NCBI GenBank assembly: GCA_002437245.1
Contig: DJOQ01000001.1
Coordinates: forward strand, 1 to 14,982
Direction: 5' to 3'
DNA from: Ruminococcaceae bacterium UBA6434
GTDB lineage: Bacteria; Bacillota; Clostridia; Oscillospirales; Acutalibacteraceae
Length of the DNA: 14,982 bases
The notes below the pieces were generated by a model. That model worked only from the letters and a program-made list of their open reading frames with translations. It made no database searches and had not been told where the DNA came from. Of this stretch, positions 1 to 6,328 are shown in pieces (position 1 is the stretch's first letter; every line of letters starts with the position of its first letter). Position numbers and translations under genes: made by a program.

Positions 1-782
1 ATATCGGAGTCTACATTGATTTTGCAGACAGCCATTTTAGCAGCCTCACGAAGCATATCCTCGGGGATACCGATAGCGTCGGGCATCTGTCCGCCGTATT
101 CATTTATCATCTTGATATGGTCCTGATTTACAGAGCTTGCGCCGTGAAGTACTATCGGGAAACCGGGGAGCTTTTTGCCGACTTCTTCAAGAATGTCGAA
201 ACGGAGCTGCGGCTTCTGACCGGGCTTGAATTTGTATGCGCCGTGGCTTGTACCTATGGCTATGGCAAGTGAATCAACGCCTGTTCTCGTAACGAAGTCA
301 AGAACCTGCTCGGGTCTTGTATAAGAAGCATCCTCGGCGCTTACGTTAACTGCGTCCTCAATACCAGCAAGAGTACCGAGCTCGCCCTCAACAACTACGC
401 CGTGAGCGTGAGCATATTCAACTACCATCTTGGTGAGTGCGATATTCTCCTCATACGGAAGAGAAGAACCGTCTATCATAACCGAAGTAAATCCGCCGTC
501 TATGCATGCCTTACAGGTTTCGAAATCGGGACCGTGGTCAAGGTGAAGAGCTATCGGAAGACCGGTCTCCTCTGCGGCAGCCTTTACCATAGCTACAAGA
601 TAGTTATGGGAAGCATATTTTCTTGCGCCTGCGGAAACCTGAAGAATTACGGGTGCATTGTCCTTTTTGCAAGCTCTTGTGATACCCTGAATAATCTCCA
701 TATTGTTGACGTTGAAAGCGCCTATTGCATAGCCGCCCTCATAAGCCTTTTTGAACATTTCTGTCGTTGTTACCAATGGCAT
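1..782 (-). CDS. fba: Fructose-bisphosphate aldolase, class II (3' end outside window)
   Basis: Zinc-dependent aldolase that splits fructose-1,6-bisphosphate into dihydroxyacetone phosphate and glyceraldehyde-3-phosphate in cytoplasmic glycolysis, and runs in reverse in gluconeogenesis. The 260 residues visible start MPLVTTTEMFKKAYEGGYAI. They contain the class II signature LHLDHG (residues 79-84; catalytic Asp82, zinc ligand His83), EGELG (133-137), GTSHG (177-181; His180) and VLHGASS (211-217; His213). The reading frame is open at the window edge after KINVDSD, so roughly the last 40 residues are missing. The ATG at 782 is preceded by AAGGAG with 9 nt spacing (792-797), and a consensus promoter lies 80-108 nt upstream. 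Related sugar-bisphosphate aldolases (GatY/KbaY) share the fold, but glycolytic Fba is the likeliest call for a well-expressed single gene. Confidence 0.95.
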   Translation of the reverse strand, partial: MPLVTTTEMFKKAYEGGYAIGAFNVNNMEIIQGITRACKKDNAPVILQVSAGARKYASHNYLVAMVKAAAEETGLPIALHLDHGPDFETCKACIDGGFTSVMIDGSSLPYEENIALTKMVVEYAHAHGVVVEGELGTLAGIEDAVNVSAEDASYTRPEQVLDFVTRTGVDSLAIAIGTSHGAYKFKPGQKPQLRFDILEEVGKKLPGFPIVLHGASSVNQDHIKMINEYGGQMPDAIGIPEDMLREAAKMAVCKINVDSD

Positions 783-831
783 TGAAAGTCACTCCTTGAG
801 TTTTTATATTATTTGATTTATTGTTTTTTCA

Positions 832-855
832 GCATTTCGGAATTCCCCGAAGTGC
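832..855 (-). other. Hairpin at the 5' end of the fba leader
   Basis: On the - strand the arms GCACTTCGG (847-855) and CCGAAATGC (832-840) form a stem of 8 pairs with one internal mismatch around a 6-nt loop. The outer base coincides with the predicted transcript start. It is followed by an A-rich stretch rather than a U-run, so it is not an intrinsic terminator. A 5'-terminal hairpin of this kind could protect the mRNA from 5' decay, but that is inference. Confidence 0.5.
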
Positions 856-861
856 GAACAT

Positions 862-890
862 ATTATAACTCACAGTATCAAATATGTCAA
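862..890 (-). promoter_or_regulatory. Sigma-A promoter of fba
   Basis: On the - strand TTGACA (885-890) and TATAAT (862-867) are both perfect consensus hexamers separated by exactly 17 nt. The predicted start is near 855, giving a leader of about 73 nt before the fba ATG. This is a housekeeping promoter of high intrinsic strength, as expected for a glycolytic gene. Confidence 0.9.
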
Positions 891-907
891 ATCATAATCT
901 TTAAAAG

Positions 908-961
908 CAGCGGCGTTGCGGATTATCCGTCCTAATTAAAAACGGCAACACGCCGCCGCTG
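908..961. repeat. GC-rich imperfect inverted repeat in the divergent intergenic region
   Basis: CAGCGGCG (908-915) is the reverse complement of CGCCGCTG (954-961). An alternative register pairs GCGGCG plus TTGC (910-919) with GCAA and CGCCGC (945-956) across a 2-nt bulge. It sits between fba and the + strand gene in otherwise AT-rich DNA, upstream of the + gene. No U-tract follows, so I do not call it a terminator. Its role is unknown. No convincing promoter for the + gene was found between 891 and 1000. Confidence 0.4.
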
Positions 962-993
962 TAACAGGAGACGGCGCTTTCTCATATTATGGC

Positions 994-1002
994 AAAAGGA
1001 GG
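994..1002 (+). promoter_or_regulatory. Ribosome binding site fixing the GTG start at 1010
   Basis: AAAAGGAGG at 994-1002 lies 7 nt before the GTG at 1010. It lies inside the 21-nt extension that would result from using the in-frame ATG at 989. The nearest purine-rich site before that ATG (AGGAG, 966-970) is 18 nt away, too far to serve it. Confidence 0.75.
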
Positions 1003-1009
1003 CGATAGC

Positions 1010-2023
1010 GTGAAAAGTATGCTTTTGCCGGGCGATATGCGCTCCGGACTGTTTCCCGAAAAAGATGACGGTACATATATATTTCTGTGCGGCGGCACGG
1101 GTCTTTTGCGCCGTGAGACTCTGCGCATTTTAAAGAACCGTTTTGCACGCGAATGCGACGAATTTTATTCGATATACGGCGGTAACGAGCTTTGCGCCCT
1201 TAACATACCGCAAAAAAATGCCGTAATTGCCGACAGTGTTTATTTTGGCTGTAACGGCGGCAATTACCCGAAACCGAATTTGATTTTTTTAAGTCTCGAC
1301 GATTTTTCCGATATTCATCCGAAATTTGAAACGCCCGAAACAAATAAAAGCGAAAATGCATTTGCGGTTTTTAACGAAAGCTGTAAAAGATACCTGTGCG
1401 CCTCGGCAGCGGCAAAAAAAGTTCTCAATACCGAAGCCGAAAAAAGCCTTGACAAACGCCGTGTTGTCGATTACTCCGTAAGATTTTTAAAACGAAGCGG
1501 CATAGTAAAGACCGAAAAGAAAAGCTGCCCAAAGTTCTTAAGAGCAAGTGCGGTAACCCCGTGGGGTGTTGAATGTATCTGCGATGAATTTGAAAAGTGC
1601 GAAACGGTTTTTGTTATAAAAGACGAGTGCGGCGCACTGTCAAACGAGCTTATATCGGCAATGTGCGTCAGGCTCCGAAAATTCGGCGAAAGCTATCAGG
1701 TTTTTTTCTGTTCGCTAGGCGGTCTTTCGGAGCATCTTATCATACCGTCTCTTTCCGTCGGCTTTTTTACGGAAAACAGCTCGCACAAATACGATTTCCC
1801 GAACCGCCGAAATCTGTCCGCCGCACGGTTTTTGTTGCCGCAGTCCGAATTATTAAAATCAACGGCGATACCGTCGGCTCTTTTGGGTGAGTTTCTCGAC
1901 GAGGCTGTTTTTTCGCTTTTTGAAGCGACGCGAAATATGTTTTCGACGGAAAAGAAATTGTCAGAGGGCAGAGAAAATACTTCTCTGCTGTGTGCCGAGA
2001 AGATACTCACAAACTTTTTCTGA
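1010..2023 (+). CDS. Degenerate relative of the clostridial tandem P-loop ATPase family (PRK06851-like), both P-loops lost
   Basis: Predicted soluble protein of 337 residues with no signal peptide or membrane segment. Its layout matches, from memory, a roughly 360-residue Firmicute ATPase family (PRK06851) built from two similar halves. Each half has a beta strand, a P-loop, a short HC(S/P)-like strand, an 'IPELxVAIxD'-like strand, and then a helical AK-rich segment. Here the first P-loop position reads GGTGLLRRET (about 28-37) and the second KDECGALSNE (about 204-213). Neither keeps the GK[ST] needed to hold phosphate. FLRASAVTPWG (176-186) and HLIIPSLSVGF (242-252) are the best matches to the family's second half. 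GTG is chosen as the start because a strong ribosome binding site lies 7 nt upstream; the in-frame ATG at 989 is the alternative. No frameshift or internal stop is seen, so it reads as an intact, diverged gene. Function unknown. Confidence 0.6.
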   Translation: MKSMLLPGDMRSGLFPEKDDGTYIFLCGGTGLLRRETLRILKNRFARECDEFYSIYGGNELCALNIPQKNAVIADSVYFGCNGGNYPKPNLIFLSLDDFSDIHPKFETPETNKSENAFAVFNESCKRYLCASAAAKKVLNTEAEKSLDKRRVVDYSVRFLKRSGIVKTEKKSCPKFLRASAVTPWGVECICDEFEKCETVFVIKDECGALSNELISAMCVRLRKFGESYQVFFCSLGGLSEHLIIPSLSVGFFTENSSHKYDFPNRRNLSAARFLLPQSELLKSTAIPSALLGEFLDEAVFSLFEATRNMFSTEKKLSEGRENTSLLCAEKILTNFF

Positions 2024-2080
2024 AATTTCGTATGATATTAATATTTGACGGTTTAAAATTTTAAGACGCAAAGCACAAAA

Positions 2081-2112
2081 TAAAACGGCTGAGTCTCGCC
2101 TCAGCCGTTTTA
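2081..2112. terminator. Bidirectional intrinsic terminator
   Basis: A perfect 13-bp inverted repeat (TAAAACGGCTGAG at 2081-2093, CTCAGCCGTTTTA at 2100-2112) has a 6-nt loop. Each arm ends in TTTTA on its own strand, and the - strand adds a further TTTT. It lies between the convergent + strand gene ending at 2023 and the fucosidase ending at 2190, and can stop transcription from both sides. Confidence 0.9.
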
Positions 2113-2189
2113 CAAATCCGATTATTAAATTTACTCCCGAAACGGCGCAAATCAAGACTGAGCTTTTTTCTTTAGGGGGAGTTCCGAGC

Positions 2190-3614
2190 TTATTCGGAAA
2201 GATAAGCCTCGGCTTTCAGCAGAGTCGCCTTTACTCTGTATGAGGTTATTACGATTTTTATCCTGCGGGCTGTTTTCGCACGCTTTAAAAGACAAATTTT
2301 CTTGTAACCTATAACGGTGCCCTTATACAGCTTTTTCCATTTGCCGTTTTTCTCGTAATAAATCTTAAACGACTCTATCTGCTGACCTGTTGCTATATTT
2401 TCCTGAAGAACCAACTTGTCGAAATTTATGCTCTTTCCGAAGTCTATCACAAGCTCCGGCTCTTCGTCGTCCGACGCCGCCTGCCAATAAAGCGAGTCGT
2501 CGTCCTCTATTATATTTTTGGCAAGATGCTCGCTGTCGGTCTCGCTTGACGAAGTAGCTTTGGCGTTTGCCGCCAGGTTTTCGGGGAACTGACGTTTTAA
2601 AAGTCTGCCGAAGCTGTCGAGTGTAAGTTCGTCCGTCTTTGCTATCTTACCGCGTCTGTCTGGCGGAATATTGAGGAGCAAGGCGGCGTTTCCGCCTACC
2701 GATTTCACATAAATATCGTAGAGCTTCTTTAAGGATTTGACCTTTGTATCTTCGTTTTCGTGGTAAAACCAGCCGGGGCGAATTGAGACGTCCACTTCGG
2801 CAGGATACCATATAAAGGCGGTTTCGCCCTTTATCGCCTTGCGCGAACCGAGGTCAAGAGTCATTTCGTTATGCTTTTTGCGGAACTTCTCGTCGTCAAC
2901 CTTTTGAGATTTTTCGGCGATATAGTCGTTTTTGGAGAGCCACGCCGGCACAACGCTCCACTCGGACGAACGGCACACGCCGGCTTCGTTGCCTATCCAG
3001 CGGACGTCGGGTCCGCTGACGCATATAACCGCGTTCGGCTGAAGCTCGCGGACGAGAGAATAGTAACCGTTCCAATCGTACCTCTGAACCTTGCCGTTGG
3101 GACCCTCTCCGCACGCGCCGTCAAGCCATACGCAAAAGATGTCGCCGTAGTTTGTGAGAAGCTCACGGAGCTGATTTTTATAATACGTGTTGTATTCGGC
3201 TCCGCTGCCGTAGGTCTTTTCGTGTCTGTCCCACGGGGACAGATATACGCCGAAGCCCAAAGAGTATTTGCGGCAAGCCTCGGCAACCTCCTTTACAATG
3301 TCGCCGTTTCCGCCTTTAAAAGGGCTGTTCTTAACGGAATATTCCGTGTACTCGGACGGCCAAAGGCAAAATCCGTCGTGATGCTTACAGGTTAAAATCA
3401 GGGCTTTCATACCCGCGCTTTTAACCGCCTTTGCCCATTGCTCGGCGTCAAAATCGGTGGGATTGAAAACCTCGGGCGGCGTTTTGCCGTCGCCCCACTC
3501 TTTTCCCGTAAACGTATTCATTCCGAAATGGCAAAAAGCGTAAAATTCGGTTTTCTGCCACTTTAACTGTCTTTCCTCCGGGACTATACCGGCAGCTGTT
3601 TCAAAATCCTGCAT
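2190..3614 (-). CDS. Alpha-L-fucosidase, GH29 (subfamily B type), with C-terminal F5/8-type domain
   Basis: Retaining glycosidase predicted to release alpha-1,3/1,4-linked L-fucose from glycans. The 474 residues carry the GH29 opening EFYAFCHFGMNTFTGKEW (about 23-40), KHHDGFCLWPS (77-87), the nucleophile strand CVWLDGACGEG with Asp165, and PAEVDVSIRPGWFYH (271-285). RWIGNEAG places Glu210 where subfamily B enzymes have their acid/base, about 45 residues after the nucleophile. That assignment is from family knowledge, not proven here. Residues about 345-474 look like a galactose-binding/discoidin-like beta sandwich (WQAASDDEEPELVIDFG). There is no signal peptide, so the enzyme should be cytoplasmic and act on imported short oligosaccharides. 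The ATG at 3614 has GAAGGA upstream. It lies only 19 nt after rnfB with no terminator between, so it appears to be the last gene of the rnf operon. Confidence 0.9.
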   Translation of the reverse strand: MQDFETAAGIVPEERQLKWQKTEFYAFCHFGMNTFTGKEWGDGKTPPEVFNPTDFDAEQWAKAVKSAGMKALILTCKHHDGFCLWPSEYTEYSVKNSPFKGGNGDIVKEVAEACRKYSLGFGVYLSPWDRHEKTYGSGAEYNTYYKNQLRELLTNYGDIFCVWLDGACGEGPNGKVQRYDWNGYYSLVRELQPNAVICVSGPDVRWIGNEAGVCRSSEWSVVPAWLSKNDYIAEKSQKVDDEKFRKKHNEMTLDLGSRKAIKGETAFIWYPAEVDVSIRPGWFYHENEDTKVKSLKKLYDIYVKSVGGNAALLLNIPPDRRGKIAKTDELTLDSFGRLLKRQFPENLAANAKATSSSETDSEHLAKNIIEDDDSLYWQAASDDEEPELVIDFGKSINFDKLVLQENIATGQQIESFKIYYEKNGKWKKLYKGTVIGYKKICLLKRAKTARRIKIVITSYRVKATLLKAEAYLSE

Positions 3615-3633
3615 TAAGATATCCTTCCGATGA

Positions 3634-4443
3634 TTATGATTTACCGAGAGTAACTATATGTATAGCACCTGTCGGGCAACCTGCGGCACACTTTCCGCAG
3701 CCGACGCATTTATTGTAATCCACGTGCGCCGTGTTGTTTTCGACCGTAACCGCGCCTACGGGGCAAACCTTTTGGCACTTCATACAGCCTATGCAGCCAA
3801 CCTTGCACTCTTTTCTCGTAAACGCGCCCTTGTTGTGGTTTTTACATGTTACCGCGGCTTTTCTGTCGTACAGCGGCAAAAGCTCGATGAGTCCTTTGGG
3901 GCAGGTATTTACGCATTTTTTGCAAGCCTTACATAAAAGAGGGTCTACTCTCGCGACGCCGTCGCAAATGCTTATTGCGCCGTATTCGCAGACGTTTACG
4001 CAGTCGCCGTAGCCTATACAGCCGTAAACGCAGTCTTTGGGTCCGCCGAACAGCTGATTTGCCATTTTACAGCTTCTTTGACCCTCATAGTTAAGTTTTA
4101 ACTTACTGTTTTCGTGAGTACCGTTGCAGTGAACGAACGCCGCCATGGGCTTTATGTCGCCTGCCTCTACGCCGAGCACCGCAGCTATATTTTTTGCAGT
4201 ATCGGCTCCGCCCGGAGCGCAGAGATTAGTCGCTTTTGTCTTTCCCTCGGAAAGCGCCGCGGCATAACCGTCGCAGCCCGAAAAGCCGCACGCGCCGCAG
4301 TTGGCTCCGGGGAGACATTCTCTTATTTTTTCGGCTGTTTCGTCCTTGGGAACAGCCATAACTATGCTCGCCACGGCAAGACCGAGTCCGCATATCAGGC
4401 CTATGCCTGCAACAAGGATAACAGCTAATAAAATCGTGTTCAT
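3634..4443 (-). CDS. rnfB: Rnf complex subunit RnfB (polyferredoxin)
   Basis: Iron-sulfur subunit that accepts electrons from reduced ferredoxin at the cytoplasmic face and passes them into the membrane part of the Rnf complex. The 269 residues begin with one membrane helix (about 4-30). Then comes the RnfB domain with CLPGANCGACGFSGC (Cys43, 49, 52, 57) and Cys75, binding one [4Fe-4S] cluster. Four ferredoxin-type Cys quartets follow: 138/142/148/152, CKACKKCVNTCP (171-182), CIGCMKCQKVCP (217-228) and CVGCGKCAAGCP (246-257). About five [4Fe-4S] clusters are therefore expected. Cys106, 160, 200 and 213 are extra. GGGAGG precedes the ATG, and the gene lies 13 nt after rnfA. The call is secure from motifs plus position in the rnfCDGEAB order. 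Confidence 0.96.
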   Translation of the reverse strand: MNTILLAVILVAGIGLICGLGLAVASIVMAVPKDETAEKIRECLPGANCGACGFSGCDGYAAALSEGKTKATNLCAPGGADTAKNIAAVLGVEAGDIKPMAAFVHCNGTHENSKLKLNYEGQRSCKMANQLFGGPKDCVYGCIGYGDCVNVCEYGAISICDGVARVDPLLCKACKKCVNTCPKGLIELLPLYDRKAAVTCKNHNKGAFTRKECKVGCIGCMKCQKVCPVGAVTVENNTAHVDYNKCVGCGKCAAGCPTGAIHIVTLGKS

Positions 4444-4456
4444 TTAAAAGCCTCCC

Positions 4457-5044
4457 TTATGCAAATATGCCTTCGACAAGGCCGGAAAAGCCGAGGAACG
4501 AAAGAGAAGTAAGGCTTGCGGCAACGAGTGTTATGGGCAAGCCCTGCAAAAACTTCGGTATATCCGCAGTTTCAAGCTTTTCTCTGACTCCTGCGAACAT
4601 TACCATAGCCACAAGGAAGCCTACGCCCGAACCGAAAGAATTGACAAGTCCCTCGAGGAAGGTGTAGCCCTCGGTTATGTTGAGTATGGTAACGCCGAGC
4701 ACGGCGCAGTTTGTTGTTATAAGAGGAAGATATATGCCGAGCGCCTTATAAAGCGACGGTATATATTTTTTTAATGTTATCTCGATAAGCTGAACAAGAG
4801 CGGCTATTACAAGAATAAACACTATTGTCTGGAGATAGCCGAGCCCGTGATTATCAAGAAATGTATTTAAGGGGTAAGTAACCGCCGAAGAGATAACCAT
4901 TACGAAAATTACCGCAAGGCTCATACCGACGGCTGTATTGAGTTTTTTGGATACGCCGAGGAACGGGCATATACCGAGGAATTTTGAGAGTATGTAGTTG
5001 TTTGTAAGAATAGCGGTCAAAATTATGGATAAATATATTTTCAT
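4457..5044 (-). CDS. rnfA: Rnf complex membrane subunit RnfA
   Basis: Integral membrane subunit homologous to NqrE, with about six transmembrane helices across 195 residues. KFLGICPFLGVSKK (21-34; Cys26) and LITTNCAVLGVT (108-119; Cys113) supply the cysteines that, with the matching pair in RnfE, are known in Rnf/Nqr structures to hold an intramembrane [2Fe-2S] cluster. The ATG overlaps the rnfE stop by one base (TAATG). AAGGAGG lies 10 nt upstream inside the rnfE end, so the two are translationally coupled. Length and sequence are typical of the family. Confidence 0.96.
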   Translation of the reverse strand: MKIYLSIILTAILTNNYILSKFLGICPFLGVSKKLNTAVGMSLAVIFVMVISSAVTYPLNTFLDNHGLGYLQTIVFILVIAALVQLIEITLKKYIPSLYKALGIYLPLITTNCAVLGVTILNITEGYTFLEGLVNSFGSGVGFLVAMVMFAGVREKLETADIPKFLQGLPITLVAASLTSLSFLGFSGLVEGIFA

Positions 5045-5757
5045 TATTCAGCCGCCTCCTTTTTCTCGTTTTCGCACTTGTCGCCGCTGTCTTTAAGACT
5101 GCACGAAGCCGCCATGGGGCAACTGCAGCACGAATGGAGCTCCGCTTTCGGTTTGCCTTTCTTTTCGGCAAGGCGGTTTGCACACGCCATAACCATACCG
5201 AACACGAAGAATCCGCCGGGAGCCAAAACAAATATTGTCATAGGCGGTATGGTTTCGGGAAGCACTTGGAAACCCAAAAGCTTGCCTGCGCCGAGAAGCT
5301 CTCTGATGCCGCCCATTATTATGAGCGCGCAGGTAAAGCCTATGCCCATACCGAGGCCGTCGGCAGCCGAACGTATAACGCTGTTTTTGCCTGCGAACGC
5401 CTCGGCTCTGCCGAGAATTATACAGTTAACGACTATAAGGGGCAAATACACGCCGAGCATATCGTTAAGCGCCGGCAAATAAGCCTTAACAAGCATTTGT
5501 ACTATCGTTACAAAGCCGGCTATGACAACTATGTAGCAGGGAATTCTTACCTTTGACGGAATTACCTTGCGAAGTGCCGAAATTACTATGTTTGAGCAAA
5601 CCAAAACTATGGCAGCCGAAATTCCCATACCTATGGCACTCTCAAGCGATGTGGTGGTGGCGAGTGTGGGACACGTTCCGAGAACAAGTCTTAAAACCGG
5701 GTTTTCCTTTAAAAGTCCCTTGGAAAATTCCTGAAATATCGTTTTCTTTTCAGCCAA
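5044..5757 (-). CDS. rnfE: Rnf complex membrane subunit RnfE with Cys-rich C-terminal tail
   Basis: Membrane subunit related to NqrD and paired with RnfA. About six helices span residues 25-195. LVLGTCPTLATT (Cys29) and VVNCIILGRAEAFA (Cys112) are the expected [2Fe-2S] ligands. After the last helix and a KK-rich stop-transfer stretch (199-204) comes a tail with five cysteines, SCCSCPMAASC (209-219) plus Cys228, then an acidic-basic end. The family core ends near residue 200, so the tail is an addition of about 35 residues, predicted to be cytoplasmic. Translation begins at TTG (5757): AGGAGG lies 8 nt upstream and no nearby in-frame ATG precedes the core. The start overlaps the end of rnfG by 8 bases. 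Confidence 0.95.
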   Translation of the reverse strand: MAEKKTIFQEFSKGLLKENPVLRLVLGTCPTLATTTSLESAIGMGISAAIVLVCSNIVISALRKVIPSKVRIPCYIVVIAGFVTIVQMLVKAYLPALNDMLGVYLPLIVVNCIILGRAEAFAGKNSVIRSAADGLGMGIGFTCALIIMGGIRELLGAGKLLGFQVLPETIPPMTIFVLAPGGFFVFGMVMACANRLAEKKGKPKAELHSCCSCPMAASCSLKDSGDKCENEKKEAAE

Positions 5758-6328
5758 CTTTCTCGCCTCCTATCTGTGAATAAAGACTGAGCGCCGTGTT
5801 TACCGCCGACGTTACCGCCTTTGATGTTATCGTAGCTCCCGTAAGAGCCTGAATTTCGGTATCGGACGCACCGTTTTTGGAAACGCCTATCGTACCGGAC
5901 TTTCCTATGTACTGATTTATAAAGCTCTCGTTTTTGGCATTCATACCGAGGCCTGCCGTCTCGCTTATAGAGAGTATTGACACACCCGTAACTTTTCCGC
6001 TTGTATCAATGCCCACCATAAGGTCAATGTCGCCGCCGTAACCCTTTGCCGAGGTTTTGAACACATAACCTACTGTGTCGCCGGAGGCAGTCCCCACATA
6101 ATATGTGTAGTCATTGCCGTCGGCGCTCACCGTAAGAGCGTCCGAAAACTCGTCTGCCGAGGCTAAGACCTCTGCCTTTGTTTTATCCTCTGTCTCTTTT
6201 GACAGCTTTTGTATCTGCGGAGCCGTAAGCATATTTGTGACCGCCAGAAGAGCGGTGACCACAAGGCAAATCACAAAGAGTGAAACGGTAGGAACCAAAA
6301 TGTCCTTTGCGGTGAATTTCTTTTTCAT
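5750..6328 (-). CDS. rnfG: Rnf complex subunit RnfG (covalent FMN protein)
   Basis: Subunit with one N-terminal membrane helix (about 12-33) and an extracytoplasmic FMN-binding domain (PF04205 type). Residues ALTGATITSKAV near the C-terminus hold the [S/T]GAT flavinylation motif; the FMN-accepting residue should be the Thr of TGAT (about residue 166). GYGGDIDLMVGID and SISETAGLGM are further family signatures. The flavin is attached by an ApbE-type transferase, and one is encoded at the head of this operon. ATG at 6328 overlaps the rnfD stop (TGATG). A GTG three bases upstream (6331) is an equally possible start, since AGGAGG sits 7 nt before the GTG and 10 nt before the ATG. The 192-residue length is normal. 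Confidence 0.95.
   Translation of the reverse strand: MKKKFTAKDILVPTVSLFVICLVVTALLAVTNMLTAPQIQKLSKETEDKTKAEVLASADEFSDALTVSADGNDYTYYVGTASGDTVGYVFKTSAKGYGGDIDLMVGIDTSGKVTGVSILSISETAGLGMNAKNESFINQYIGKSGTIGVSKNGASDTEIQALTGATITSKAVTSAVNTALSLYSQIGGEKVG
5766..5771 (-). promoter_or_regulatory. Ribosome binding site fixing the TTG start of rnfE
   Basis: AGGAGG on the - strand, inside the last codons of rnfG, lies 8 nt before the TTG at 5757. The next in-frame ATG would remove conserved N-terminal residues. Confidence 0.7.

Noticed and set aside
402..785. A 127-codon + strand open frame opposite fba
   Set aside because: It lies wholly antisense to a highly conserved aldolase and has no ribosome binding site or recognisable domain.
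783..861. A riboswitch in the fba leader
   Set aside because: The leader is only about 73 nt with one short stem, and has no terminator or anti-terminator pair.
985..990. TATTAT as -10 box for the + strand gene
   Set aside because: The matching -35 position is poor, and the start would fall inside the ribosome binding site.
2871..3395. A 174-codon + strand open frame opposite the fucosidase
   Set aside because: It covers the GH29 catalytic region in antisense; no motif or start signal supports it.
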